Source: Komagataeibacter nataicola (GTDB lineage Bacteria > Pseudomonadota > Alphaproteobacteria > Acetobacterales > Acetobacteraceae). From it: a stretch of DNA of 64,000 nt. The position numbers were made by a program, and so were the translations under genes. The stretch's first letter is position 1. The number at the start of each line of letters is the position of its first letter. A model generated the notes under the pieces. The model saw only the letters and a list, made by a program, of their open reading frames with translations. It was not told the origin of the DNA and did not search any database. Positions 17,322 through 26,862 of this stretch are shown piece by piece. The DNA lies in NCBI RefSeq assembly GCF_003207795.1, contig NZ_NIRT01000012.1, positions 1 to 64,000 on the forward strand, in the 5' to 3' direction.

Positions 17322-17361
17322 CCCGACCCCTGCTTCCCCCACGCCGACCGACAGGAAGACC

Positions 17362-18726
17362 ATGAAATCAGCCCTGAGCCGCCGCCATGTGTTGCTGGGC
17401 ACGGGGGCGGCCCTGCTGGCCGCCTGTTCCGGCGAGCAGAAAAAAGCCCCGCTGCTGATCGGTCACCGTTCGGACGTGCTGCACACCGCCGCTGGCCTGA
17501 CGGTGGACCCCGAGGAAACGCAGGCCGTGACCATTCCCGCCCCCACGGCGCTGAACGCATGGCCGCAATCGGGCGTAACCCCTGACCACGGGGGGCGCGA
17601 TATCGCCTGGGGCCGCCAGATGCGCCATGAATGGACGCATGATATCGGCGCAGGCAATTCCGAGCCGGAATGGCTTTCCTATGTGGCGCTTGGTGATAGC
17701 GGGCGCGGTATCATTCAGGCCACGCCGGTCGTGCAGGATGGCCGCCTGTTCGTGGCGGATGCGCAGGGCGTGGTCCGTGCCTATCGCTGGCCCGGCATGC
17801 ACAGGCTGTGGGAATACAACCCCAAGCCGCGCAAGATGATGTCGAACAATCTCGGCGGCGGCATCAGTGTGGACAAGGGCACGTTGTACATCGTCGATGG
17901 CATCGGCCAGGCGCTCGCGCTTGATGCGGCGACCGGCAAGCTGAAATGGCGCGTCAACATTCAGGCGCCGGGCCGCTCAGCACCCACCATAGCCGACGGG
18001 CGACTGTTCCTGGGCACGATTGACGAGCACCTGTACTGCCTTGATGCGGAAAACGGCAACGTGCTGTGGACCTATGCCGCAACTGCCGCCGATACCGTGA
18101 TTTACGGCCAGCCCGCGCCTGCCGTGGCCGATGGGGTGGTGCTGGCGGGCTTTGGCTCGGGCGACCTTGTGGCGCTGCGTGCCGAAGGCGGCGAGGTGGT
18201 GTGGGCCGACACCCTGGGCAGCACCAACGGCCAGCAGGCGCTGATCGATTTCTCGTGCGTGCATGGCATGCCGGTCATTGCTGATGGCACGGCCTATGCC
18301 ATCAGCACCGGTGCCGTTCTTGTCGCCATCGACATGCGCTCGGGCCGCAGGCTGTGGGAGCGCGGCATTTCGGGGCAGAACACGCCGCTGGTGATCGGGG
18401 ACTGGATCTTCCTCATCTCCATGGACCAGCAGGTGGCCTGCCTTGACCGGCTTTCAGGCCATGTGCGCTGGATCACGCAGTTGCGGCAGTATGAGAATTC
18501 CGACAAGCAGAAGCGCGGCATCGTGTGGAATGGCCCGATTCTGGCAGGCGGCAAGCTGGTGTTCATCTCGAATTTCAAGCAGAACGGCGTTGTCATCATC
18601 GATCCCGCGCAGGGGCATATCGACTCCCTGCACGAGCTGCCAGCTGAAGTGACGACCGCACCGATCGTGGTCGATAATACGCTGTTGCTCATGGATAATA
18701 ACGGCTACCTTATAGCCTATACCTAA
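17362..18726 (+). CDS. bamB: Outer membrane assembly lipoprotein BamB (PQQ-like beta-propeller)
   Basis: A lipoprotein of about 454 residues with signal MKSALSRRHVLLGTGAALLAAC, Cys being the lipidated residue of the lipobox LLAAC. The body is a series of PQQ-enzyme-like propeller blades (for example GTLYIVDGIGQALALDAATG and LFLGTIDEHLYCLDAENG). BamB is an accessory subunit of the BAM complex that inserts outer-membrane proteins. AGGAAG precedes the ATG at 17362. It lies between the YfgM-like gene and der, a conserved order. Confidence 0.92.
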   Translation: MKSALSRRHVLLGTGAALLAACSGEQKKAPLLIGHRSDVLHTAAGLTVDPEETQAVTIPAPTALNAWPQSGVTPDHGGRDIAWGRQMRHEWTHDIGAGNSEPEWLSYVALGDSGRGIIQATPVVQDGRLFVADAQGVVRAYRWPGMHRLWEYNPKPRKMMSNNLGGGISVDKGTLYIVDGIGQALALDAATGKLKWRVNIQAPGRSAPTIADGRLFLGTIDEHLYCLDAENGNVLWTYAATAADTVIYGQPAPAVADGVVLAGFGSGDLVALRAEGGEVVWADTLGSTNGQQALIDFSCVHGMPVIADGTAYAISTGAVLVAIDMRSGRRLWERGISGQNTPLVIGDWIFLISMDQQVACLDRLSGHVRWITQLRQYENSDKQKRGIVWNGPILAGGKLVFISNFKQNGVVIIDPAQGHIDSLHELPAEVTTAPIVVDNTLLLMDNNGYLIAYT

Positions 18727-18742
18727 AAAGAAAGTTGCCGCA

Positions 18743-20170
18743 GTGAGTTCATCTTTTCCATCCGCGCCAGTGGATGCGCTGCCGGTTGTCGTGATCGCGG
18801 GCAGGCCGAATGTCGGCAAGTCGACCATTTTCAACCGGCTGGTTGGCCGCAGGCAGGCGCTCGTGGCCGACACCCCCGGCGTCACCCGCGACCGAAAGGA
18901 AGGTCAGGCCACCGTGCGGGGCCGGGCCATCCGCATCATTGACACGGCAGGGCTGGAGGAGGCTGCACCCGATACGCTGTACGGCCGCATGCGTGCTTCA
19001 TCCGAATCCGCCGTGGCCGAGGCCGATCTCGTGCTGTTCTGCATTGATGCGCGCAGCGGCATTACGCCCGCCGATGAGCATTTTGCCAACTGGCTGCGCC
19101 GCCAGGGCCGTCCGGTGCTGCTGATCGCCAACAAGGCGGAGGGGCGGCAGGGTGCCGCCGCTGCCATGGAAGCGTTCTCGCTGGGGCTGGGCACGCCGCT
19201 GGCCATGTCGGCCGAACATGGTGAGGGCGTGGCCGATCTCATGAGCGAGATCGTGGACCGCCTGCCGCCCACCGACCTGCCGCCAGTGAAAAAGGTCACC
19301 CGCCGCTCCCGGCGCGAGGATGCGCAGGCCGAGGGCGAGGAAGAAGATGTGCGCCCGCCCGGCCCGCTGCGCCTTGCCATCGTGGGGCGCCCCAATGCGG
19401 GCAAGTCCACGCTGCTCAACCGCCTGCTGGGCGAGGAGCGGATGATTACCGGTCCTGAGCCAGGGCTGACGCGCGATTCCATTGCCGTCATGCTGCATGA
19501 TGATGAAGGCCCGATCCAGCTTGTCGATACGGCAGGCCTGCGCCGCAAGGCCCGGATTGACGAGACGCTGGAGAAGATGTCCGTCTCCGCCTCCATCGAG
19601 GCGCTGAAGATGGCGGAGGTCGTGATCCTCGTGCTCGATGCGACGCTGGGCGTGCATGAACAGGATCTGCAGATCGCCCGCCTGATCGAGCGTGAGGGCC
19701 GGTGCTGCGTGCTGGCGCTGAACAAGTGGGATGCGGTGGAGGACAGGGCAGCGACCCGTCAGGCCATCAAGGACCGGATCGAGACCTCGCTTGCGCAGAT
19801 GCGCGGCATTCCCGTCGTATCGTTCTCGGCCATGACCGGGGCAGGCATCAACCGCCTGCTGCCTACCGTGCGCCGCGCTTATGAGGTATGGAACCGCCGC
19901 GTGCCCACCGGCGCGCTCAACCGCTGGTTCGAGATGATGGTCGAGCGCCATCCGCCGCCGCTTGTTGATGGGCGCAGGCTCAAGCTGCGCTACATCACGC
20001 AGGCCAAGGCGCGGCCGCCCACCTTCATCCTGTTCGGTACCCGCACCGACCAGTTGCCCGAGGACTATCAGCGCTATCTGGTCAACGGCATGCGCGAGAC
20101 CTTTGATCTGCCCGGCACGCCCATAAGGCTGCTGCTGCGGGCCTCAAGCAATCCGTACGCCAGAAGCTAG
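18743..20170 (+). CDS. der: Ribosome assembly GTPase Der (EngA)
   Basis: A 475-residue tandem GTPase needed for 50S assembly. Two G domains are visible with P-loops GRPNVGKST and GRPNAGKST, each followed by a DTAGL switch II motif, and base-recognition motifs NKAE and NKWD. The KH-like C-terminal domain follows, ending with the LPEDYQRYLVNGMRE type motif. A GTG start at 18743 with AAAGAAAG upstream fits. An acidic linker of about 30 residues separates the G domains. Confidence 0.97.
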   Translation: MSSSFPSAPVDALPVVVIAGRPNVGKSTIFNRLVGRRQALVADTPGVTRDRKEGQATVRGRAIRIIDTAGLEEAAPDTLYGRMRASSESAVAEADLVLFCIDARSGITPADEHFANWLRRQGRPVLLIANKAEGRQGAAAAMEAFSLGLGTPLAMSAEHGEGVADLMSEIVDRLPPTDLPPVKKVTRRSRREDAQAEGEEEDVRPPGPLRLAIVGRPNAGKSTLLNRLLGEERMITGPEPGLTRDSIAVMLHDDEGPIQLVDTAGLRRKARIDETLEKMSVSASIEALKMAEVVILVLDATLGVHEQDLQIARLIEREGRCCVLALNKWDAVEDRAATRQAIKDRIETSLAQMRGIPVVSFSAMTGAGINRLLPTVRRAYEVWNRRVPTGALNRWFEMMVERHPPPLVDGRRLKLRYITQAKARPPTFILFGTRTDQLPEDYQRYLVNGMRETFDLPGTPIRLLLRASSNPYARS

Positions 20171-20180
20171 GTTGTTGGAT

Positions 20181-20263
20181 AAAAGTTTTTGGTGAAGCTT
20201 TTTTCACAAAAAGCTTCGTCCGGTGCCGTCTTTTCGGGAAAAAACGGCACCCGAAAACTTCTA
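20181..20263 (+). repeat. Dispersed double-hairpin repeat, full copy
   Basis: Two hairpins in a row: GAAGCTTTTTTC...AAAAAGCTTC and GTGCCGTCTTTTC..GGGAAAAAACGGCAC. The outer flanks AAAAGTTTTTGG and CCCGAAAACTT can also pair, so the whole element could fold as a clover-like structure. It starts 10 bp after the der stop. Related copies are at 12644-12680, 55927-55970 and, inverted, 58407-58488. Confidence 0.8.
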
Positions 20264-20301
20264 TCATTTTATTTTAAAATCATTTCCAGGCAGGGGGCTG
20301 C

Positions 20302-21144
20302 ATGGTGGCGAACGGGCATTCCGGATTGTTCATCAAGCCCGCCGATGCGCTGCTTGTTATCGACATGCAGGTCGATTTCATGCCCGGCGGCCCCTTGGGC
20401 GTGGCAGGGGCGGATGGCATCGTGCCGCTCATCAACCGGCTGTGTGAACTGCCCTTTGGCCTGATTGCAGCAACACAGGACTGGCACCCGGCGGATCATG
20501 TGTCCTTTGACATGCGTGGCGGTCCGTGGCCGATGCATTGCGTTGCGGGCACGAAAGGGGCGGCACTCGTGCCCGATCTGGCGCAGGCCCATATTGGCGT
20601 GGTGCTGCGCAAGGGCATGCAGCCTGACCTCGACAGTTATTCCGCCTTTGAGGATAACGCGCGCGCCAGCCGTACCGGGCTTGACGGGCTGCTGCGGGGC
20701 AGGGGGATCAACCGCGTGTTCGTGGCAGGCGTGGCGCTGGATTACTGCGTGGCGGCGACCGCGCGCGATGCCGCCCGGGCCGGTTTTGCCACGGTGGTTC
20801 TGACCGATGCCTGCCGCAGTGTGGCTCAGTCTGCCGCTGTGGAGCAGGCGGCGCTCGTCAGTGAAGGTGTCGAGACAGCCCATGCGGTGGATGTACTGGC
20901 CCTGATGGACAGAGGCTGGACACCCCGGCAGATAGCCAACGTGCTGGACTCCCTTCTTGCCCGGAAATCATATGTGCAGGCCATCGCTGACAAGGCGCTG
21001 GAGATTTATAACAGCCATGATTGCCCCCGGCACAGGGAATTATCGGATGCCCTGATGGAACTGGCGGTGATGGATGCCGGGCCGGAATTTGAACTGGGCC
21101 GGGATGCCGTCCACGCCATCATCAACCGGATCAGATCTGTCTGA
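20302..21144 (+). CDS. pncA: Nicotinamidase (PncA family) with C-terminal extension
   Basis: An isochorismatase-fold amidohydrolase that converts nicotinamide to nicotinate in NAD salvage. The catalytic triad Asp21 (VIDMQVDF), Lys104 and Cys149 (GVALDYCVAATARDA) and the metal-binding set Asp60, His62 and His66 (QDWHPADH) are present. The family is usually about 210 residues; this product has 280, with roughly 75 extra residues after position 205 that I cannot match to a domain. AGGGGG precedes the ATG. It converges on the GntP gene with 6 bp between them. Confidence 0.9.
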   Translation: MVANGHSGLFIKPADALLVIDMQVDFMPGGPLGVAGADGIVPLINRLCELPFGLIAATQDWHPADHVSFDMRGGPWPMHCVAGTKGAALVPDLAQAHIGVVLRKGMQPDLDSYSAFEDNARASRTGLDGLLRGRGINRVFVAGVALDYCVAATARDAARAGFATVVLTDACRSVAQSAAVEQAALVSEGVETAHAVDVLALMDRGWTPRQIANVLDSLLARKSYVQAIADKALEIYNSHDCPRHRELSDALMELAVMDAGPEFELGRDAVHAIINRIRSV

Positions 21145-21150
21145 TACCTG

Positions 21151-22497
21151 CTACCCCACCACCAGCGACAGCAGCAGGGCGAAGACCAGTCCCAGCACGG
21201 CAATCAGCGTCTCGATGACCGACCAGGTCTTTATGGTCTGCCCCACCGACAGGCCAAGATATTCCTTGATCTGCCAGAAGCCCGCATCATTGAGCGGCCC
21301 CAGCGCCACCGAGCCCGCGCCGGTTACGATCACCATCAGCTCGGGCGATGCCCCATGCGTGTGCACAAGGATCGGCCCCACGATGCCCGCCGCCGTGCTC
21401 ATGGCCACGGTGGCCGAACCCGTGGCTACCCTGACTACGACAGCCAGCAGCCAGGCCAGCACCAGAAGCGGCACATGGGCACCCACCGCAAGGTCGGTAA
21501 TGGCGGTTGAAACGCCGCTATCGACCAGTTCCTGCCCAAAGCCGCCACCTGCGCCCACCAGCAGCATGATCAGCGCCGTGGGGGCCAGGCAGTCATTGGT
21601 GAATTTGAGGATCGTCTCGCGGCTGAAGCCGCGCGCGGTGCCAAAGACCTGAAAGGACAGCAACGTAGCCAGCGCCAGCGCAATATCCGTATTGCCAATG
21701 AAGTGCAGCGCATTGTTGAGCGGTGTATGGGGGCTGGCCACCACATCCGCCGTCGACCCCACCAGCATCAGCACGACGGGCGAGAGAATGGTCAGGACCG
21801 TAATGCCAAAGCCGGGCATGCTCTTGGGCACATCGTGGTTAACGAACTGCGCCTCCAGCGCGGAAGGCAGCACGGGGCCGATGCGCCCGGCAATGAAACG
21901 GGCATAGACCGGCCCGGCAAGGGCTGCGGCAGGTGTTCCGATCACGATGCCCCACAGGATCGTGCGCCCGATATCGGCATGATAGGCTGAAAGGGCGAGC
22001 AATGTTGCCGGATGCGGCGGAATCATGGCGTGCGTGACCGAAAGGGCCGCCCCCATGGGCAGGGCCACGCGCAGAAGTGGCGTATTGGTGCGCCGCGCCA
22101 GTGTGAACGCCAGCGGGATCAGCAGCACGAACCCCACTTCAAAGAAAACCGGCAGCCCCACCAGCAGCCCGATCACCATCATCGCCCAGCTGACGCGCTT
22201 CTCGCCCGCAAGGCGGGTGATGGTCAGGGCAATGCGGTCAGCGCCGCCCGATTCCGCCAGCATCTTGCCCAGCATGGTACCCAGCGCGATAACGGTGGCT
22301 ACATGCCCCAGCACCCGTCCTGCGCCGGCCTCGAACGAGGCGATGGCCTTTTGTGGCGGCATGCCCGCGCACAGCGCCAGCGCCAGCGAGACGGCAAACA
22401 GCACGATGAACGGATTGATCCGGAACCGGGCAATCAGCACCACGACGGATACGATGGCGCAGACGGCAAGCGAGAGGGCAAACAGGGATGACATCAT
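21151..22497 (-). CDS. Gluconate:H+ symporter, GntP family
   Basis: A polytopic permease of about 448 residues with many membrane helices. GLPVFFEVGFVLLIPL, THAMIPPHPATLLALSAY, GAGGGFGQELVDSGV and GSVALGPLNDAGFWQIKEY are strong GntP/GntT family motifs. It likely imports gluconate, which acetic acid bacteria make in the periplasm from glucose. The start is placed at the double ATG 22492-22497; an in-frame ATG nine codons upstream is possible. No gluconate kinase or dehydratase is adjacent. Confidence 0.9.
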   Translation of the reverse strand: MMSSLFALSLAVCAIVSVVVLIARFRINPFIVLFAVSLALALCAGMPPQKAIASFEAGAGRVLGHVATVIALGTMLGKMLAESGGADRIALTITRLAGEKRVSWAMMVIGLLVGLPVFFEVGFVLLIPLAFTLARRTNTPLLRVALPMGAALSVTHAMIPPHPATLLALSAYHADIGRTILWGIVIGTPAAALAGPVYARFIAGRIGPVLPSALEAQFVNHDVPKSMPGFGITVLTILSPVVLMLVGSTADVVASPHTPLNNALHFIGNTDIALALATLLSFQVFGTARGFSRETILKFTNDCLAPTALIMLLVGAGGGFGQELVDSGVSTAITDLAVGAHVPLLVLAWLLAVVVRVATGSATVAMSTAAGIVGPILVHTHGASPELMVIVTGAGSVALGPLNDAGFWQIKEYLGLSVGQTIKTWSVIETLIAVLGLVFALLLSLVVG

Positions 22498-22698
22498 GAT
22501 TTCTGTAACGGATTCATGCCCCATACAGGCCGGGGCGGGGAAGGAAAGTCAATGTTTTAAGCGATTTTCGCGCAACATATGAACAAAAAACTGTCAATTT
22601 ACGATCTGATATTACAGGCATGATCAGTCCGCCCCCTCTCGGTTGGTCGCCCGCATGCTGCTATCGTGGCCCCTTGTGCAAGCGACAGGAGCGTCATC

Positions 22699-23448
22699 AT
22701 GATTATCCATTCCGACGAGACGGCAGATATTCCAACGCCTTCAGGCATGATGCGGATGCATATTTTCCGTCCCGCCATTGCAGGACGCTTTCCCGGAATC
22801 GTGCTTTTTTCCGAAATCTATCAGGTTACGGCCCCTATCCGCAGGCTGGCCGCCATGATGGCGGGGCAGGGTTACGTCGTGGCCGTGCCCGAGGTCTATC
22901 ATGAATATGAACCGGCTGGCACCGTGCTGGCCTATGATAAACCGGGCACGGATCGCGGCAATTTCCTCAAATTCGAAAAGCCGGTCGCAGGCTACGATCA
23001 GGACGCCCGCGCTGCCCTTGACTGGCTGGCTGCCTGCCCGCACTGCACCGAAAGCCTGGCCACCATGGGCGTATGCCTCGGCGGCCATCTGGCGTTTCGC
23101 GCGGCCCTCGACCCACGGGTGCGGGCAGCGGTGTGTTTCTATGCCACCGATATCCACTCCGCCACGCTGGGGCAGGGCAGATGCGATGATACGCTGGCCC
23201 GCGTAGGCGAGATGCGTGGCGAGGCGCTGATGGTCTGGGGACGGCAGGACCCGCATGTGCCCTTTGAAGGACGGCAGATGATCCGTGCTGCGATGGAAAA
23301 GGCGGGCACATGCTACGAGTGGCATGAGTTCAACGCCCAGCATGCCTTCCTGCGCGATGAGGGGCATCGCTTTGATGCGGCCCTGTTCCTTCAGTGCATG
23401 GGCATGGCGCGTGATTTTCTGGGCCGCACGCTGCACGTCAGCGCGTAA
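22699..23448 (+). CDS. Dienelactone hydrolase family protein
   Basis: A 249-residue alpha/beta hydrolase. The Cys-type nucleophile elbow GVCLGGH (Cys126), Asp184 (GRQDPHVP) and His215 (NAQHAFLRD) form the expected triad, and Glu39 (LFSEIYQV) matches the residue that gates the cysteine in dienelactone hydrolases. AGGAGCG lies upstream of the ATG at 22699. No other aromatic-degradation gene is nearby, so a general carboxymethylenebutenolidase-like or esterase function is all that can be said. Its 3' end overlaps ubiA by 11 bp, tail to tail. Confidence 0.88.
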   Translation: MIIHSDETADIPTPSGMMRMHIFRPAIAGRFPGIVLFSEIYQVTAPIRRLAAMMAGQGYVVAVPEVYHEYEPAGTVLAYDKPGTDRGNFLKFEKPVAGYDQDARAALDWLAACPHCTESLATMGVCLGGHLAFRAALDPRVRAAVCFYATDIHSATLGQGRCDDTLARVGEMRGEALMVWGRQDPHVPFEGRQMIRAAMEKAGTCYEWHEFNAQHAFLRDEGHRFDAALFLQCMGMARDFLGRTLHVSA

Positions 23449-24355
23449 GCGTTCCCGCCAGCACGGCCAGGGCAATGGCAAGCCCGGTTTCGCGGTTGAA
23501 GCGGAACAGCCGCAGGCAGGTGGCGGGGCTGCGTTCATCCAGCCGCCACACCTGCCAGCCCAGCAGCACTGCGGGCAGCGCCAGCACCAGCCAGAAGCCC
23601 GGACCCACATGGGCCAGGTAGCCTGCTCCGGCCAGCCCTGCCAGCGTCAGCCCGTAGCACGCGCCCACGAACAGCCGCGCATGCCCCGCCATGAGGCGGG
23701 AGGTGGAGCGCACGCCGATGCGGGCATCGTCCTCCATGTCCTGAAAGCCGTAGATCGTATCGAAGCCAAGCTGCCACACGATGGTGGCGGCATAGAGCGT
23801 GCCCAGTGCGGCATCGACATGGTTGGCCGCCGCCGCGTAGCCCAGCGGCGCGCCAAAGCCGAAGGTGAAACCCATGACAAGCTGCGGCCACCACGTGACC
23901 CGCTTGGCCAGCGGGTACAGCCCCACCAGAATGAGCGAGGATGCACCCAGAACCTGCGAAAGCCCATTGAGGTTCATCAGGATATTGAAGCCGATGAGCA
24001 GCAGGGCTGCGAGGAACAGCGCCGCCTCACGCATGGACAGGGCCCCCGAGGCCAACGGCCTGCCCGCCGTGCGCGCCACCTGGCGGTCGATGTCACGGTC
24101 CCACATGTCATTGACCACGCAGCCCGCGCCGCGCATGACCACGCTGCCGATGCCAAAGAGCACGATCAGGAAAAGCCGCTGCTTTGCAGGCACATGGTCT
24201 GGCAGCAGGATGCCCCACACGCCGGGCAGGAACAGGAGCCACGTGCCAATGGGCCGGTCGAGCCGCATCAGCAGGGCGTAGGGGCGCAGGCGGGGCGGCA
24301 GGCGGCCGATCCAGCCATCCACCCTGATGTCCGTATGGGGTATGGGCTGGTCCAC
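23438..24355 (-). CDS. ubiA: 4-hydroxybenzoate polyprenyltransferase
   Basis: An inner-membrane prenyltransferase of ubiquinone synthesis, about 305 residues with eight or nine helices. The two Asp-rich motifs are NDMWDRDID and the one in IYGFQDMEDD. The start is a GTG at 24355, supported by AAGGAG eight bases upstream; a longer ATG frame lacks a ribosome site. It diverges from rsmE. ubiG lies 16 kb away in this window, and ubiquinone is the electron acceptor of the aldehyde dehydrogenase at the right edge. Confidence 0.94.
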   Translation of the reverse strand: MDQPIPHTDIRVDGWIGRLPPRLRPYALLMRLDRPIGTWLLFLPGVWGILLPDHVPAKQRLFLIVLFGIGSVVMRGAGCVVNDMWDRDIDRQVARTAGRPLASGALSMREAALFLAALLLIGFNILMNLNGLSQVLGASSLILVGLYPLAKRVTWWPQLVMGFTFGFGAPLGYAAAANHVDAALGTLYAATIVWQLGFDTIYGFQDMEDDARIGVRSTSRLMAGHARLFVGACYGLTLAGLAGAGYLAHVGPGFWLVLALPAVLLGWQVWRLDERSPATCLRLFRFNRETGLAIALAVLAGTLTR

Positions 24356-24514
24356 GCTACAACTCCTTGCCGCTTGCCTGCTGCCGGTGGGGGCGGGTTT
24401 GCCGATGACGGCGCGCCCCATGGCTGCTAATGGCCACACAGATGGGCCGGAAGGCCCCGTGGGGTCAAGACCGGCCCCGGTATCCTGTCCCGCGCTGAAA
24501 GGTTATCATCTGGC

Positions 24515-25255
24515 ATGAGGGATTGTCCGCGCCTGTTCATATCACCCGCCCATGTCGCCCCCATGGCGGTCGATGTCCTGTTCGATCTTGATCCGGGGCA
24601 GGCCCATTACCTGGGCACGGTCATGCGCCAGCAGGCCGGGGCAGTGGTCGAGGTATTCAATGCGCGTGATGGCGCCTGGCGGGGCGTGATCGAGCACCTG
24701 CGCCGCGACCGCTGCCGCATCCGCGTGGTGGAACAGACCCGTGCACCCGTCGCCACGCCGGGGCTGTGCCTCGTGTTCGCGCCCCTCAAGCGCGATGCGA
24801 CCGAAACGGTCATCCGCATGGGCACGGAACTCGGGGTCACGCGGTTTCGCCCCGTGGTGACCGAGCGCACCAATACCCACCGCATCAATGCCGATCGCCT
24901 GAACAGCATCGCCACCGAGGCCGCCGAGCAGTGCGAGCGCCTTGACGTGCCCGCTATTGACCCGCTGGCGCCACTGCCAACGGTGCTGTCGCAATGGCCT
25001 GATGATACAGCTCTTTTTGCCGCTCTCGAGCGCAGGCCGAAGGTGGCTGCCCCGCCCGCGCCCCATGTAGGCGATGGCGTGCTGATTGGTCCGGAGGGCG
25101 GGTTTTCGCCCCGTGAGCATGAGATGCTGTGCAGGCAGGCTTTCGTGCGGCCGCTCTCGCTCGGCGCGCTGGTGCTGCGGGCGGATACGGCGGCGGCGGC
25201 GGCGCTGGCTCTTGTCGGGTCGGGCCTCAAGGCCTTATGTGGTAAGACTTCGTAA
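24515..25255 (+). CDS. rsmE: 16S rRNA (uracil1498-N3)-methyltransferase
   Basis: A SPOUT-class methyltransferase of 246 residues acting on U1498 in 16S rRNA. The knot region is visible as GVLIGPEGGFSPREHEML and LGALVLRADTAAAAALAL, and the N-terminal PUA-like part includes HYLGTVMRQQAG. Length is normal. It is divergent from ubiA and 72 bp upstream of gshA on the same strand, a pairing seen in other alphaproteobacteria. Confidence 0.95.
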   Translation: MRDCPRLFISPAHVAPMAVDVLFDLDPGQAHYLGTVMRQQAGAVVEVFNARDGAWRGVIEHLRRDRCRIRVVEQTRAPVATPGLCLVFAPLKRDATETVIRMGTELGVTRFRPVVTERTNTHRINADRLNSIATEAAEQCERLDVPAIDPLAPLPTVLSQWPDDTALFAALERRPKVAAPPAPHVGDGVLIGPEGGFSPREHEMLCRQAFVRPLSLGALVLRADTAAAAALALVGSGLKALCGKTS

Positions 25256-25327
25256 CGACAATTCTTCTTTTTCCCTTCGGCCTGTCGCCAGCCTTGCCCT
25301 GACTGTCATGAGGATATTGCCCCCGCC

Positions 25328-26743
25328 ATGTCGAATCCCGGCGCGCATAATGCAAACGTCATCGAATCCCTTGACCAGATGGTCGCCCTGCTCGCAGCGG
25401 GCGCACGCCCGCGGGCGCAGTGGCGGATTGGCACGGAACATGAGAAATTCGGTTTTGTAAAACCCGATGCCGCAGGCCCGGGGCGTGCGGGATGGTCGGC
25501 GCCACCCTATGCCCCGCGCGGAATCGAGGCCCTGCTGCACGCCGTTTCAGCCGAAGGCGGCGGGACGCAGTGGCAGGACATTATTGATGAGGGCGCGCTG
25601 ATCGGCCTCAAGGGGCAGGAACAGGCGAAAGGCAGTTCCATTTCGCTCGAGCCGGGCGGGCAGTTCGAGCTTTCCGGCGCGCCGCTCGTCTCGCTGCATG
25701 ATACGGCAGCCGAGATGGCGCATCACTTCGAAGCCATCCGTCCGGCCTGCGCCGAACTCGGCCTGGGCTTCGCCCCGCTGGGCTTTCACCCCACGGCCAG
25801 GCGCTCTGACATTCCATGGATGCCCAAGAGCCGCTACGCCATCATGCGCGACTACATGCCGCGTGTGGGCACGCTGGGGCTGGATATGATGCTGCGCACC
25901 TGCACCGTGCAGGTGAACCTCGATTTCGGCTCGGAGGCCGACATGGCGCGCAAGATGCGTGTCTCGCTGGCGTTGCAGCCGGTGGCGACCGCGCTGTTCG
26001 CCAGCTCGCCGTTCTACGAAGGCCGCCCCAACGGTTTCCTGTCCAATCGCGCCCGTGTCTGGACCGATACCGACAATGCGCGCGCGGGCATGCCGCGCCA
26101 GTTCCTTGAAGATGGCTTCAGCTTCGCAGTCTATGTGCAGTGGCTGCTCGATGTGCCGATGTATTTCGTCACGCGCCACGGGCGCATGATTAATGTGGCG
26201 GGCCATTCCTTCCGCGACTGGCTTGACGGGCGCTGCCCACCGGGGCTGGAAGGCGAGCGCCCCACCATCGGCGATTTCGAGGACCACCTGACCACGGCCT
26301 TCCCCGATGTGCGCCTCAAGCAGTTCCTTGAAATGCGCGGCGCCGATGCGGGCTCGCCCGCCATGATGCTGGCCCAGTCAGCACTCTGGACCGGCCTGCT
26401 CTATGATGACGCCACCGTGCATGCCGCCGAAAAGCTGGTGCTCGAACATGGGTGGGACGATTATCTTGCCCTGCGCGCCGCCGTGCCGCGCCAGGGGCTG
26501 GATGCGCCGTGGGGGCAGGGCACGCTGCGCCCGCTCGCAGCCCGCATGATCGCCCTGGCCACCGATGGCCTGCGCGCCCGCGCCCTGCGTGATGGCAATG
26601 GGCACGACGAGACCCGTTATCTGGCGCCCCTGCATGAAATTGCAGCAGGCGGCCCCACGCAGGCCGAGGCCTTTCTTGCCGCCTATCATGGTCGCTGGCA
26701 GGGCGATGTAACCCATGTCTTTACCGAAGCGGCCGTGGTGTGA
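25328..26743 (+). CDS. gshA: Glutamate-cysteine ligase (plant-type)
   Basis: A 471-residue enzyme of the GCS2 class found in alphaproteobacteria and plants, catalysing ATP-dependent joining of glutamate and cysteine, the first step of glutathione synthesis. WRIGTEHEKFGFV carries the acidic metal-binding residues near the N-terminus, and GSSISLEPGGQFELSG, LRTCTVQVNLDFGSE and RHGRMINVAGHSF are typical. It follows rsmE. It is unrelated in sequence to the enterobacterial GshA type. Glutathione synthetase (gshB) is not in the window. Confidence 0.93.
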   Translation: MSNPGAHNANVIESLDQMVALLAAGARPRAQWRIGTEHEKFGFVKPDAAGPGRAGWSAPPYAPRGIEALLHAVSAEGGGTQWQDIIDEGALIGLKGQEQAKGSSISLEPGGQFELSGAPLVSLHDTAAEMAHHFEAIRPACAELGLGFAPLGFHPTARRSDIPWMPKSRYAIMRDYMPRVGTLGLDMMLRTCTVQVNLDFGSEADMARKMRVSLALQPVATALFASSPFYEGRPNGFLSNRARVWTDTDNARAGMPRQFLEDGFSFAVYVQWLLDVPMYFVTRHGRMINVAGHSFRDWLDGRCPPGLEGERPTIGDFEDHLTTAFPDVRLKQFLEMRGADAGSPAMMLAQSALWTGLLYDDATVHAAEKLVLEHGWDDYLALRAAVPRQGLDAPWGQGTLRPLAARMIALATDGLRARALRDGNGHDETRYLAPLHEIAAGGPTQAEAFLAAYHGRWQGDVTHVFTEAAVV

Positions 26744-26818
26744 GCCGCAGGCGGGGATATTTTACCAAGAAACGTAACCGAGAAGCATAATCATTTTCGA
26801 TCGTTTTACTTGGGTATT

Positions 26819-26853
26819 TTGATTGAGAATTATTTGTAACTTTACAATATTCT
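26819..26853 (+). promoter_or_regulatory. mbfA promoter with overlapping operator-like dyad
   Basis: TTGATT (26819-26824) and TACAAT (26843-26848) are 18 bases apart, a reasonable sigma-70 promoter. The -10 element lies inside the dyad TTGTAA-CT-TTACAA (26834-26847), flanked by AGAAT (26826-26830) and ATTCT (26849-26853). A repressor bound here would block the promoter. The dyad does not match the Irr-box consensus as I recall it, so the regulator is not assigned. Confidence 0.5.
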
Positions 26854-26862
26854 TGAGCTATT

